Notes: generated by a model from the sequence alone, not told the origin. A DNA stretch of 64,000 nt from Hexactinellida sp. DTS-2022 (GCA_028753945.1 JAPNXP010000014.1:3162001-3226000); one strand, 5' to 3'. Counted from the first letter of the stretch, positions 21,403 through 33,209 are shown. Numbers and translations are program-made.

Positions 21403-22576
21403 ATTTAGAGTGTTTCTAATAGCAAAATCGCACTCAGTGCCCACAGCCGAGAAAACAAGGTATCACTCGTATTGGCTAGTAGCAATTTTGAGATCGGAAT
21501 GTTACAACATTCCTACTGTTGCACTGGAATAACGAAGAATAATTTCCCCAAATATAGTAAATATTGCCCTCAAATGCTGGAAATTTAGTGCTGAGGACGA
21601 ATCTGACAATATACAGTCGCTATGAATGCATTTGAATGGTCTATCCTTGGTTCATACTGCCGGAGAATTCCATTGGGCACTAATCTTTGACCCCCTGAAT
21701 ATTTCATTTTTCCATAAATTGGGCTATGCGCAATAGATAAAGGTGATCAGTAGCTAGAATGCAACAACTGTACATAATTTGGTGCTTTTATCTCAAAAAA
21801 TGCACAATCTTTTCACCAGACATATTGGAATATATGTATCGGTGGATTATTGTCGTATATGTACTAAGTATTAGTCTATATTATAGTTCCGAAAATTGCG
21901 AAAACGTGTGTACGTCCTTTGCGGAAGTTATTTATAACATGCATAAGGTCAACATAATAATTCAAATCGAGTAAAGTGACGTTTGTCGTGATAAACAGCT
22001 GAATCTCTCGAAAGTAAATTTATGATGACGTCATAAACAAAAATACAGATGACGTCTGATTAAAATAATTTATACATCAATCGATAGGTTTTCTTACGCC
22101 CTATTCAAATATATAAATTTCATGTCATGGCGACATATAGATCAATAGTTATTACCGATAGTGTGAAAAATTAGTCGTGTGATGACGTCACCGTTTGTGT
22201 GAAAACCAACAATTTTCAAAAATGTTGTCTGGGCTTAAACTATTCCTAGTGACCTAAAGTATCAATTAAAACCTTAAAAAGTTTGGTTAGGCACTTCCTT
22301 AGATGGTTAGGGTTTTTACCCTGTATAAATTAGATGTTTCACAATGATGATTATCCTAAATTTGATGACAACGAATTTTTAAAATGTAATTAAACCTCAA
22401 TAATTTAAATACTTTTTATATAACTGGTTTATGATTGGTTTAAGATTGAAATTTGAAATACTTGTTTCTAAATATTTCTTAGTTTGTCTCTTCTCAGCCC
22501 CATCAAGTGATGGGGCTGACAAAAATATTTGATGGGGCTCTAGCCCCATCTAGCCCCATCTCTAGCGCCGCCACTG

Positions 22577-24330
22577 GACCTATTGGATTGGAAAGCGAAT
22601 ATTTTATTTTCCTAAAAAGCTCTACACGTGACTTCTCAGCAAAAGAACGTTATTATCCAAATTGACGAAGTTCATGTGAAATCCGATATCACATACAAAG
22701 GTGGCAAAATCATCGCACCTACAATGGACACTGGAGACCCTGTAAAGACAGTTTTAGCAATAATGGTTTCGAGTCCCCACAAAAAGTGGTCAACAACCGT
22801 TCGATTATTCCCGCTTTCATCTACCAACGCTTTAGAACTGTTCCTCACTATCAAATCTGTAATTGGTGATATCGAAAAATGTGGTTTATTAGTTCAGGTA
22901 CTATGTTCAGATTACTAACCTCAAAATGTGAATATCTTCAAGATGTTTTCCATTGATCAAAGAACACTCCGTCCTATTGTTCCTCATCCATATGATATTA
23001 ATCGAAACCTTGTCCTTTTATTTGATGCCGTTCATATAATAAAATCTATTCGGAACAATTGTCTTAACACCAAAAATTTTAACCACACCTTTATTTTCCC
23101 TCTATTGATTATATTTCAATTGAACATATAAAACATCCTCTTACTCAGTACAAAGCATGCTTTGAAGATGTCCGATTGCTTTATAAACAAGAACAACATT
23201 ATTTCGCAAAAATTGCTCACCACCTGACATCAAAATCATGTTGGCCCACCAGTTTTGAACGTCAGAGCGTGAAATTAGCTCTCAAGGTATTTAACGAATC
23301 TACTATCTACTAATGACGCCTTGTCAAAGCCTCTTGTCAAGGATGATCCTCGCTTCCTCTTTTTAGAACGCATATTCTCCTGGTTTGATGCATGGGAAGC
23401 AATCACAAGAACTAGTAAGGCATCACTATCCCATCAGACCTTCACTAGTTTGCGTCATACATGTTAAGATCTACCTCACTTAGTTCGCCACCTAACCAAC
23501 ACTTGTGCATTCTCATACGTTCTGACTACATTCCTCCAAAATGATGCATTAGAGCATCACTTCGGGATAATTATACAGACAAATGTCTGGAGCAAACTAT
23601 CATATTTCCTTCTATTAAATTCTTGAGTATGAGCGTAGACTGAAGGTATCCAGCATTTTAAATCTGTATCAATCTTCTACAAAACAAATTTCAGTCAGAG
23701 ATTTCATCAAGCAATTTTCTAATTTTTCAAGATCCAGGATGTTCGACTGTAACATCTCTACCCATCGAAAAATTTATAGACAAACTCGCGGAAATAGAAT
23801 CAATCGAGTATGATTATCAAACGTTGCAAGCACTAGCATTTATGTCAGGATATGCAGTACATCAATTTTATAAGCGGTCTGAGAAATGTTCTACCTGTTT
23901 GAATTACCTCACTATCGATAAAGAAATTATTATCGAACATTCACCAGACTCAAAATATCAATACTTAGAGTTAGTTGACAGAGGATCACTTAAGTGGCCT
24001 TCAGATGTTATTTTAGAAGCAGTTGTCATAATTTATAAGATCTTTTTTGCAATTGACAACGACAAGTCACTTATGTCGGAGCTGGTAAAAGGACATTCGA
24101 AGAAGACTTTAGTCGCATTGGATATTAAATACATCGAGAACACAGCTAGTGAAACTTTTGTATGCCATTGTTGCAACACATCTCTTTGGGATATTTTGAA
24201 GCATGTATTTGGCGTCATAACCAATTGTCTCATTTCCAACAAAGTCAGTGATTATAATTCTCATCTTGCTAATCGGGGAAAAGATTCTCGAAAGATGAAG
24301 AAATTTATTAGTATAATATTAATTAATTAA
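22577..24330 (+). pseudogene. P-element copy C, 3' part (catalytic and C-terminal regions), degenerate
   Basis: Continues the P transposase broken at 15981. Readable blocks are VIIQIDEVHVKSDITYKGG (22647-22703, with the likely first catalytic Asp), LFDAVHIIKSIRNNCL (23020-23067), a frame-shifted AFSYVLTTFLQ..LEHHFG region (23510-23570), and an open 168-codon C-terminal segment at 23824-24330 (LAFMSGYAVHQFYK, CSTCLNYLTIDKE, DRGSLKWPSDVILEAV). Several frame changes and stops make it inactive. It belongs to a different subfamily from the copy at 38019-41449, judging by many differences in otherwise alignable blocks. Confidence 0.8.
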
Positions 24331-24403
24331 TGTGATTCATATTTGTTTTTAGTCGGAGATACAAATAAGATTCAAAACAATGTTAATATTGTAGTAAAAT
24401 GGT

Positions 24404-24983
24404 GCGTGACCTACGTTATATAAGGCCTATGCACCAACTTTGTGAAACTGGACCGTGGATTAAAGGAAGGCTATTGATAAATAGGTTATTTATCATTATC
24501 TAATTAACTAGTAGTGATAGACCTCATAAGTATTATATAACTATATAGGAACATGGTATCAAGGTATACATATCACCCTTCAGAATTCAGCTATGTCATC
24601 ATTTATTACGTAATCACTATTTTTGGTGGGTATTATCTTGTTTTTATTGCCTGCTTTTAACATAGTTAGACGCGTTATAAATGTTCAAAATTGGGACATG
24701 ATGATGCCCATAACTAGTTAGATGAAATATATCGAAATTATAAATGGAATGTTGACACATTCCTCGGTTGCCAGGGAAATGTATATTTCCTAATGAGCCA
24801 TAACTCCAGAACTATCGATTTTATGTAAACTAGGCTAGTACTGATCCATCCGCAATAGGTAATTTCCTATTCTTTGATAATACATTATATATGCCTAACT
24901 ACAATAGTTTTTGAGATAATGAGTGTATTACCTCATAAGGAGTTAAGTGCTAATTATTTTATTATCTCAAGGCTGGGTATATA
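24404..24983. mobile_element. Foldback MITE with P-like end, left part only
   Basis: Starts with gcgtgacctacgttatataa then ggcc. It shares gataaataggttatttat, actatataggaac, ggtatcaaggtatacat and cacccttcagaatt with the complete copy at 44847-45803. The right arm is missing where a TA-MITE and the Ginger element begin at 24986. Confidence 0.75.
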
Positions 24984-24985
24984 TA

Positions 24986-25086
24986 CAGTCAACATCCGGT
25001 AACTCGAACCCTCAGGGGAATGAAAAATCCGTTCGAGATAACGAATGTTCGATTTAACGGGCATTCGAGTTACCGGATGTTGACTG
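24986..25086. mobile_element. 101-bp TA-MITE, CAGTCAACATCCGG ends
   Basis: The ends cagtcaacatccggtaactc and its inverted copy gagttaccggatgttgactg are flanked by TA. A related degraded sequence sits inside the MULE at about 33210-33300. Confidence 0.88.
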
Positions 25087-25092
25087 TATATA

Positions 25093-27240
25093 TGTTACAG
25101 TTAAAACGTATAATCAGTTATTATGTATAATACCTGAAAATTTCAGGGATTATACATAATAACTGCAAGTTTGCCTCGGCTTTTAGACATACCTGAAATG
25201 GAACAGCATAGTAAAGAATGGTGAGAAAGTGTATATTTGCAACTACAATGAATGGACAACAAAGATAGTTGGCTTCCCACTTTTAGATATATAAGGATTT
25301 AATGAAATCTTTTTCTATATTTCAATAATGGAACTTGACATTGAAGCACAGTTCAGAGAACAACTCTATAAGAGTTATAAAGACAACAAGCGTGTTTGCT
25401 GCCTAAGGAAGAATACCAGAATATCATCAGCCAGCTTCTTGAAGCTACAGCTACTACCAAAAAGTCGCCACACCAGTATTATTTGCTGAAGAAGTATGAA
25501 GTCCTTGAGTGTGGTTATGTTAAGAAGCTCATCCGTAAACGTGAAGATAATGAAGCTATCTTCTATTTCGTGTCAATTGAAGAAACGTTTGATGTCATCA
25601 AGCGTGCCCACATGCTACAGGTCATGGTGGTCGAGACAAGATGATAAAAGAGACTAATAAGAAGTATGCCAACATCACCCAAGAAGCACTCAACATCTTC
25701 AAGTCATCATGCATCCAGTGCCATAAGAAGCGGAAGAGGACGACTACCAAAGGTGTAGTTGTTAAACCAATCCTGTCAAAGGATTTCAGTTCTCGTGCTC
25801 AGGTTGATCTGGTTGATATGCAGTCAATGTGCCAGGGACATTATAATTGGATCATGAACTACCAGGATCATCTTACTAAATTATGTGTACTTAGACCTCT
25901 CACCTCGAAACGAGCCGCAGAAGTCGCGTACCAGTTACTGAATATTTTCCTGTTATTAGGTGCACCTGCTATCTTACAGAGCGAAATGGTTCAGAATTCA
26001 CTGCACAGGTCATTATAGAGTTGAAGCAGCTGTGGCCTGATCTTGTCATTGTTCATGGCAAGCCCATACATACACAGAGTCAAAGTTGAAAGAGCCAACT
26101 GTGATGTAAAGACATGCTGGTAGCTTGGTTTGCCGACAACAACACTAATGAGTGGACTGTAGCACTGAAGTTCGTCCAGTTCCAGAAGAATTCCAGTCAT
26201 CATAGCGGAATCCGGAGGTCTCCTTTTGCTGCTTTGTTGGGTTCTGAATGCAAAGTTGGTTTGACATTCACCAGTTCCAACTCCAGCCCCAGACACATCT
26301 ACCGAGACTGACCAAATTGCCACATCTTTGTTACCAGAGGCAGCAGAATCTGATGACCTATCAACTATCATCAACAGACAGAACAATATCCTCATCCAAC
26401 GAAAGAGAGCAGCAGAATTACAACTACAACAGGCTGAGAAGATGGTGAAAAGAAGCAAGATTGTACTATCAGAGGTAAAGGTTGGTGACAATGTGACTAT
26501 CCCTATCCCTTCTGTTGACAGAGGTCGCACAGATCCCCACAACCTGATAGGTATCGTGACCGATATAAGTGACAAATGACATGTACACTATAGCCGTAAA
26601 GTCCTGTATTTTGAACTCGAAGTATTCACGCAATCAGTTTGACGTGTGTGCCACATCCCTCTACACCATGGGTGACTTATCTACTGAAACAGTGATTTCT
26701 CTCCGGGCAGCTGTGCAGCAGGAATCCAACTGTGGTGGACAGGGATTTGTGAGATGCAATTGTGCTGGTGCAAAGAGGTGTAAACCAATAGATGTCGGTG
26801 TTTCAAAGCACGTTTGATGTGCAATTCCAGATGTCATTCCAGCCTTTCTTGCTTCAACAAAAACTCTTGTTGTTTTTGATAAACTTTTGAAGATGAGACT
26901 AGCAATATGTTCATCAAATGTCAAAGTGATTTATATTTATCTGTTTCTTTATCATATTTACCATAAATGAATAAACAATATCAGTTAAATAGTTAATATG
27001 TCTAAAAGCCGCGGCAAACTTTCAGTTATTATGTATAATCCCTGAAATTTTCAGTTATTATGTATAATCCCTGAAATTTTCAGTTATTATGTATAATCCC
27101 TGAAATTTTAAGTTGTTATGTATAATCCCTGAAATTTTCAGGCATTATGTATAGTGCCTGATTGAATCAGTTATTATACATAATACCTGAAAATTTCAGG
27201 TATTATACATAATAACTGATTATACGTTTTAACTGTAACA
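25093..27240 (+). mobile_element. Ginger-like integrase DNA transposon (fossil)
   Basis: A 2.1-kb element with inverted ends tgttacagttaaaacgtat and atacgttttaactgtaaca, flanked by the 4-bp sequence tata on both sides. TGTNR ends and 4-bp duplications are known hallmarks of Ginger elements, whose transposase is a Gypsy-like integrase. The interior (about 25330-26580, plus strand) encodes a KRBA2/GIN-like integrase. It shows an H2C2 zinc-binding region (CIQCHKKRKR), SRAQVDLVDMQS and NYQDHLTKLCVLRPL of the catalytic core, then LLGAPAILQS and a C-terminal tail. It looks broken, with several interruptions. The flanking tata lies in an AT repeat, so the duplication is weak evidence on its own. Confidence 0.75.
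27023..27150. repeat. Subterminal tandem array inside the Ginger-like element
   Basis: About four to five units of 29 bp (ttcagttattatgtataatc plus cctgaaatt) lie just inside the right end. The left end has a single equivalent unit near 25118-25160. Such arrays may be transposase binding sites, which is an inference. Confidence 0.8.
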
Positions 27241-27252
27241 TATATATATATA

Positions 27253-27746
27253 GTAGGGTCAAAAATGAAGGTTCCGTGACCAACCTCTGGCTAGTTAAGT
27301 TTTATGCCTGATTCTGATACTTTAGGATATATCTCGCGATTTAAGCTCCCATGCCGCTCTGGAAAGTTTGGGCAAACTTTTTTATAGCGACAAATTCAAA
27401 GGGCCTCTGGCAATAATTTTGAAAAATTAAGGTCCCTCTCTGAACATTTCATAAATTGAGATTAGAGTATTTTCCCGATTGAGTTGAAATTTTCAGTGCA
27501 GCTACTACTTATTGTATACTGTTCAAAAATACTCTAATCTCAATTTATGAAATGTTCAGAGAGGGGCCTTAATTTTTCAAAATGATTGCCGGAGGCCCTT
27601 TGAATTTGTCGCTATAAAAAAGTTTGCCCAAACTTTCCAGACCGGCATGGGAGCTTAAATCGCGAGATATATCCTAAAGTATCAGAATCAGGCATAAAAC
27701 TTAACTAGCCAGAGGTTTGTCACGGAACCTTCATTTTTGACCCTAC
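27253..27746. mobile_element. Palindromic TA-MITE, GTAGGGTCAAAAATG ends, copy 1
   Basis: A 494-bp element with arms of about 220 bp that are inverted copies, from gtagggtcaaaaatgaagg to ccttcatttttgaccctac, flanked by TA. A second copy with an extra central palindrome is at 61926-62983. No coding capacity. Confidence 0.9.
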
Positions 27747-27756
27747 TAATATTTGT

Positions 27757-28209
27757 TTGTATGTTCCGAATTGATTGAAGAAACTGGACGGTTTCCAATT
27801 GTAATTTTTGGCATATAGGGGTAACTTTTGTCACCCGCCAACAAGTTGAGGCTTCCACTCAAATTTTCACACCTTGACAAGTTATGACGTCATTGTCACA
27901 TTTCGAGAACCCTCAAAATTCACTTAATCGCACATAATTCGCGCCCTTTAAAGATAAAAATCTGAAAATTTAATAGAACATGTACATTAATGATGCGGAT
28001 ACGTTGGTCACACCAGATCGCCACTATGCTAACTCATTATCGCTGATGACGTAATCATTAAAATTTCACATGTTAAATTTGACTATTTAGACCTATTTAC
28101 GCATTATAATCAATATTAGGAGTATATAAACCACACACCAACCGCGAAGCGGTTGGTGTGTGGTTGTGTTCTGCCGCGAAGCGACCTAGCAAGCGAAACC
28201 CGCTAGTTA
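27757..28209. repeat. Hairpin-ended dispersed repeat, copy 1
   Basis: Begins tgtatgttccga.ttgattg and includes a tgacgtcat site, aattcgcgc, and a terminal GC hairpin (caaccgcgaagcggttg) followed by gcgaagcgacctagcaagcg and ending near gctagtta. It is shared with 29008-29471 and with the arms of 16052-17907. No coding capacity. Confidence 0.8.
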
Positions 28210-28379
28210 TATTGATTTAACATGTAAAATCATAATCGATTGTTTCAACTTGGAAACCACGACTAGCTGGGATTTTTTGACTAGGTAGAATTTTTAAAAA
28301 TCGATTCAGAAACAGTAGAAACATCCATCAACTTACAACATCCATGATCTGAGTATATTTTCTCCTTTTCCAGCTTGCG

Positions 28380-28885
28380 GTTAAACCAATCTTTGCTCAG
28401 TGTTCTGATTCTCCCTTGGGATTGGCTCCTGGCTTTTGTACATAATCGAATAGCCCATCTTTGTTTTTATGTTCATTTGGTACACGCGACACGGGTTTAA
28501 TTCGAAGTGCATCATATAATGGAATATTCCAGACTCCGGTATCAAATAATAGTTCAAGATCTATTATAGTAATAATATGTTGAGCATTATCTTTTTCTGA
28601 ATAAGTTTCGACTGTTTGATTAAATTCTGAATAGAACAGAGATTCCGAGCTTCCATCTTTGTTTGCATTCTTCCTCCCACCTTTAAAGAAGTCTCATCGA
28701 GTGTAAAAGTTTCAGAAGATTCTAGATGAGGAACAGGAAGTGTCAGGGGTAATGCGTAGAAATAGATCAAAAACTGGCGCGTTGTTCAGGCGGAACGTTG
28801 GGTCTCGGCATTGAGCTCTTCTCTTTGTTTTCTGTAGGCTGCACCGCTCAGTTTAAGCCTTTTATTATTTCTCATTTTACATACT
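28380..28885 (-). pseudogene. Probable hAT transposase N-terminal fragment
   Basis: On the minus strand from about 28885 the sequence reads KRLKLSGAAYRKQREELN, the lysine-rich start typical of ZMYM/TTF-type hAT transposases. This is followed by an acidic or ordinary linker (SSETFTLDETSLKVGGRMQ, 28640-28720) and TGVWNIPLYDALRI (near 28540). Stops break it, and the finger and catalytic parts are absent. The assignment rests on the short N-terminal motif. Confidence 0.5.
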
Positions 28886-29007
28886 ATTCTCATTTTGGAA
28901 GTAAGCTAATTTTGTTATCATAATAATTTATTGAATACGCAATTTCGCATACAATATCTATGCTATTAATACAAACCTATATGTGTATATGTCAGTGTGT
29001 ATGTATA

Positions 29008-29471
29008 TATATTTGTATGTATGTTCCGTGTTGATTGAAGAAACTGGACGGTTTCCAAATCTGATTTTTGGCATAATAAGGGTAACTTTTAGCACCCGAC
29101 AACAAATTTAGGTTACCATTCTAAATTTCTCATAACTCGCCGAGTTCTGACGTCATTCCAACATTTTGAGAACCGTGAAAGTTATTTAATGACATAATTA
29201 TCACCTTCCTAGAGATAAAAATCTGAAATTTAATAGAACATGCACATTAATGATGCGGACACGTTGGTCCAGATTGTTACTATGATTACTCATTGTCGTA
29301 TGATGACATAATCATTAAAATTTCACATTGTTAAATTTGACTACTATAGGACTATTTGGGCTATAATTAACGTTAGAAGTATTAATTAAACTACACACCA
29401 ACCGCTTCGCGTTTGGTGTGTGGTCGTGTTCTGTTGCGAAGCGACCTAGCAAGCGAAGCGCGCTAGTTATT
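29008..29471. repeat. Hairpin-ended dispersed repeat, copy 2
   Basis: The same order of motifs as 27757-28209 (gttccgtgttgattgaag, tgacgtcatt, aaccgcttcgcgtttggtg hairpin, gcgaagcgacctagcaagcg, ending cgcgctagttat). Confidence 0.8.
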
Positions 29472-29474
29472 ATA

Positions 29475-30289
29475 TCAATGTTTTCCTTCATATTGTATCA
29501 AATTGAATTGACTGAATCGACGCAATCTATTTGAAACAAGTTACCGTCTTTTAGTTTGTGGCTTTTTTTGCTGAACAATAATAGCAGGGGTATTATAATA
29601 TTAGGTTTCCTATTGTTGAATATCATTATCAAAGATAATAATTATCGTCGATTGTTCTTATGCCGTAGACTAGACCACAATTTATGCAGCCCCCTTAATA
29701 GTGCCTCCAGGGCTATCTGCCCCTGCCCTTAGCAACTCCCCTCTCTCTAATGAATTTTTTTTATATTACAAGTATATTCATTTCAAATAAGTTGCTAATT
29801 TAATGTTTCAATGTCTTTTGTGCTCAAATGAACATACAGTGGTGTTTCCGTAATAGTAAGCAGCATTTCAGTAAGCGAACTTGCTCTTAGAGGAACTAAA
29901 TTAAATTAAATGCTCGCTTGGAAACTGAACACATGTCTTGTGATACAGTATAGCCTAATAGCAAGCAATGTCTATAAAAAGGTATAATTCACTATTATCA
30001 GCATACTTTTGTCCACCAAACGATCAGTTATTATTATAAAATACACTATATATTTGGAAAATAGCAAGTTTGCTGTGCATAATCAGTAAAATTGTAGCAC
30101 AATAGTAAATCACAAATCATAGGCGCCGAACTATATATATCCCCGTGTGGGCAGTGCCAAAAATAGGCAAATCACTTCTGTAAACATAAACTTATGTCAA
30201 ATAATCGAAGTTCACACACTCTTCTAGCGTCTTCGCATATATCACTTCACGCATGCTGTTCTTCTCGACGAATTCGTTTACCACCCAGA
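29475..30289. other. Non-coding stretch
   Basis: No convincing gene. A possible MITE end (cagtggtgtttccgtaatag at 29838) is present without a clear partner. Confidence 0.45.
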
Positions 30290-30756
30290 GTTGCACGCGG
30301 CCCGAAATTTCTAACCGCGCCCCGGCCCTCGACCCGAAATATTAAGTAAACCCGGGCCATAGCCCGGGCTCCGGCCCGCGAATGACTTATTCGGCCTGAA
30401 AAAAGCCCGCATGGATAATTTTGGCCCGCGAGAGGCCCGCAGCTTGTTTGTTGCTGCTTGCAGCTTGTATATAAATTTCAATATGTTTGTTATTAATTTC
30501 AGGTGAAGAGAATAATTAGGGAATCCTTGAGTGAAACCGAGTTTGTGAAAACTGATGAATAAGGGAAAGATTAGATTCTTACTTCTATGTATTCCCAATT
30601 GGAACTCGTGACAATTCAAAATAATAATGCGGATTATAATGGGACTAATTCCCGGTCGGCCCTCGCGGCCCGTAAAAATAGTTTTTCGGCCCGAAGTACA
30701 CGGGCCGCCCGCGGGCTGGGTGCGAGCTTGCGGGCCGACTCGGCCCGCGTGCAATA
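30290..30756. mobile_element. GC-rich inverted element with GGCCCG repeats
   Basis: GC-rich flanks dense in cggcccg (30294-30445 and 30645-30752) are inverted relative to each other around an AT-rich core. The outer ends gcacgcggcccg and cggcccgcgtgc match as inverted repeats. I see no clear duplication. The open frames across it are a by-product of the GC repeats. Confidence 0.6.
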
Positions 30757-31020
30757 CTATAACCACCTCGCGCATGTCCAGCAAGTCGACTTAATTACTG
30801 TTTATCTACAAAGTCGCACGGTGATTAATTCTTCCTTGAGTCATTGAAGTTCTAAGCCATGTCCTGATAATCCTCTGAAACGAAAACGACCTCTCTTCCT
30901 CACACCTGGTCCCCGGATTGGAAAAATACACTTTCTAAAACATCCATGTTAGTGCAGGCTGCTCTGAGGACATGATTTTCCTTGATAATAACCCGACACT
31001 CCTCTGTAGTGAAGGAATGG

Positions 31021-31107
31021 CGGACACATCGTCGCCGGACATTTCGTCGCCGGACATTTCGTCGCTTGGACATTTCGTCGCATGTACATTTCGTCGCATG
31101 TACATTT
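31021..31107. repeat. Left terminal array of the MULE
   Basis: Five to six units of 15-18 bp based on cggacatttcgtcgc, inverted relative to the right array at 33303-33506. Confidence 0.88.
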
Positions 31108-31379
31108 GACATCCGCTATATCGGATGTCTGTTAATTCAAACTAAGACCGAAGAATAAGTCCATTGGTTCATTAAGTTGTCTTTAATAAATCACTTCTAC
31201 CAAAAGCCAAAAAATTCATTGTAAACAATTGTTTTTAATTTACAATTAAATTCAAGTAAGCTTTGATGACAGTTGAAATCATATAAAATAATAACAGTAC
31301 CTAGGTTGTAGTTACTGATGTACGTATATAAATACGTGAGATAATAGGATATATTATTAAATATTTATTCGTAACAACA

Positions 31380-32788
31380 ATGGCTACATCTTTCAAAATC
31401 GAAATACTCAAGAGTACTAAAAATAAGGAGAAAGCCTACATTGAAGGGTTTATTTATACTCTTAATAAATTTTCCCCACAAATATCACATTGGGTTTGTG
31501 AAAATCGTGGAACCTGTAAAGCACGCATATCTGCAAATGATGCAAATGTTGTCAAACCTACAAGCGTTGCAGGTATACATTCCTCTCATACACATGGGCC
31601 AAATACCTCCAGAGTTGAAATGATTAAAGGCGTCACTAAAATGAAGACTCGAGCGGAAAACTCGGAAGAAAGTACTAGATTAATATTCGCAAGTGGGATT
31701 GAAACAATGACCGATTCAGCTATTTCTACTCTAGTTAAATTTGACTCGCTTAAACGTACAATCCGTCGTCATAAATCTGCTAAAGGAGACTTTAATATTT
31801 CAACCTCTGCTGAAGATATAACTATCCCTGAAAATTCAGAACAACATTGAAAGGAGAATCATTTTTATTATTTGATTCCGGGATTGGCGATGTCAACAGA
31901 ATATTAGTTTTTGGTACACATCAAATGCTTTCACTTTTGCGAGATTCGAGCAATTGGTTCGCAGATGGTACATTCAAAGTAGTACCAAATCGATTCTTTC
32001 AACTGTACACCATTCATTGTGAAAAAGATGGTTATATAACACCCTGTATATATACACTCTTGAAAAACAAAATGGAAACAACATACAGGAAATTATTCAG
32101 AATTTTAATTGATTTAGAACCATCCCTAAATCCATCTCAAATCATGGTTGATTTTGAAAAAGCAGCCCTTAATGCATTAGAAGACAACTTCCTTGCTGTT
32201 ATCTCTGGTTGCTTTTTTCACTTTACGCAAAACATATACCGCCAAATTCAGGCAAAAGGATTAGTAACAAGCTATCTAGAAGATGAAGAATTCGCGATGC
32301 AGATGAAAATGTTACCGAGCCTAGCTTTTGTCCCCGAAAATGATGTAATCGATTGTTTCTTGATACTAATGGCTGATTTTCCGCACTCAGCATTAGATAT
32401 CGCTGAATATTTTGAGGTAAACTACCTGGGTCAAAGACTTCCTGACCAAAGCCGAAGAGTACCACCTTTTTCAATAAGGATATGGAATATGCACCAGAGG
32501 GTAACTTCAAAATTAGCAAGGACAAACAACGCAATCGAGGGATGGCATAACGCATTCAAATCAGGAATAAATTGTCATCATCCAGGTTTTTTGAAGCTAC
32601 TAAGTCATCTACAACGGGAGCAATCATTACAAGAGGCTATTTTAGTAAAGCGGGATGCAGGCGAATGTCCAAAGACCTCAAAACTTAGTGCAGCGAGAAA
32701 TGAAAGAATTTTAAGTCTTGTCGCCAACTACGATAATAGAGAAACTCTCTCATATTTGCGAGGGATAGCTTACAACTTTCAATTCTAA
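31380..32788 (+). pseudogene. MULE transposase with FLYWCH-like finger; one frameshift
   Basis: The first segment (31380-31850, 156 codons) starts MATSFKIEILKSTKNKEKAY and holds a FLYWCH-type zinc-binding region (HWVCENRGTCKAR...H). The second (31847-32788) holds the MULE catalytic core: WFADGTFKVVP (first Asp), QIMVDFEKAALNAL (second Asp), FFHFTQNIYRQIQ with the C/H signature, and ARTNNAIEGWHNAFK (final Glu). The two segments overlap in different frames near 31847, and a single-base indel there separates them. The catalytic DDE set is intact, so the insertion seems young. It would cut and paste elements with these array ends. Confidence 0.9.
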
Positions 32789-33209
32789 GAAGAATAGTTT
32801 ACATTACAAAATCAGTAGTATATATTTAATATTATCGTATTGCCCTGCTAATTTAGCTTTCATTCTTTAAATCTTTTCTTAATTCAATATTAAACTTTCC
32901 AATCTCGTATACCGTATATACTCTAATAGTAGCCCCTATTCGAATAATCGCCTACCTCCAATAATAGCCCCCCAAATTAGCAAATAAAAATTTACCACCG
33001 GTACCCTGAATAGATTTCTTTATCTAATATTAGTCGCAATACGATTATCAATCGACTATATTAATTAAATTGTATCAACATGTGATATTCTCAAAAGTCA
33101 CAAAAATTATTGTTTCAGAAAATGGTCTAAAAAATGATAATCGCCTAGGCTACTATTCGAATAAATACGGTATGTTCATTTATATTCTATGTGAATCATG
33201 GTTATCATA

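Larger units (their letters stand above)
18255..22336. repeat. Near-perfect long palindrome, arms about 1.74 kb
   Basis: The left arm, about 18255-20000, is repeated inverted at about 20590-22336. By eye the arms differ at only a few bases, for example matching 71-codon open frames at 18616-18831 and 21759-21974. The spacer is about 590 bp. Symmetric copies of two MITEs lie inside (19188/21249 and 19687/20729), so these inserted before the arms duplicated. The outer edges read aggtaaaaaccctaacc inverted. I do not regard the 71-codon frames as genes. Confidence 0.9.
15982..22576. mobile_element. 6.6-kb hAT-type element inserted in P-element copy C
   Basis: The ends are cagtggcggcgctagctct and ...gagatggggctgtag-like sequence closing with agcgccgccactg, as inverted repeats. 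A perfect 8-bp duplication gacctatt lies at 15974-15981 and 22577-22584. Subterminal tggggctgaac motifs occur at both ends. I found no transposase inside. The interior is filled by the nested elements at 16052-17907, 16581-17539 and 16909-17093 and by the 18255-22336 palindrome. The same ends (CAG.GGCGGCGC) bound the coding hAT at 56487-59158, which could supply the transposase. Confidence 0.88.

Noticed and set aside
18616-21974. Identical 71-codon frames at 18616-18831 (minus) and 21759-21974 (plus) as a duplicated gene
   Set aside because: They are mirror images because the whole region is a palindrome; the frame is short, AT-rich and without any domain.
24404-24440. P-like terminus at 24404 as the 3' end of P-element copy C
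   Set aside because: It points the wrong way: the sequence reads inward to the right and continues into foldback MITE sequence shared with 44847-45803.
30311-30847. 157-codon minus-strand and 86-codon plus-strand frames
   Set aside because: They lie over a GC-rich inverted element with GGCCCG repeats, show no domain, and both strands are open for the same trivial reason.
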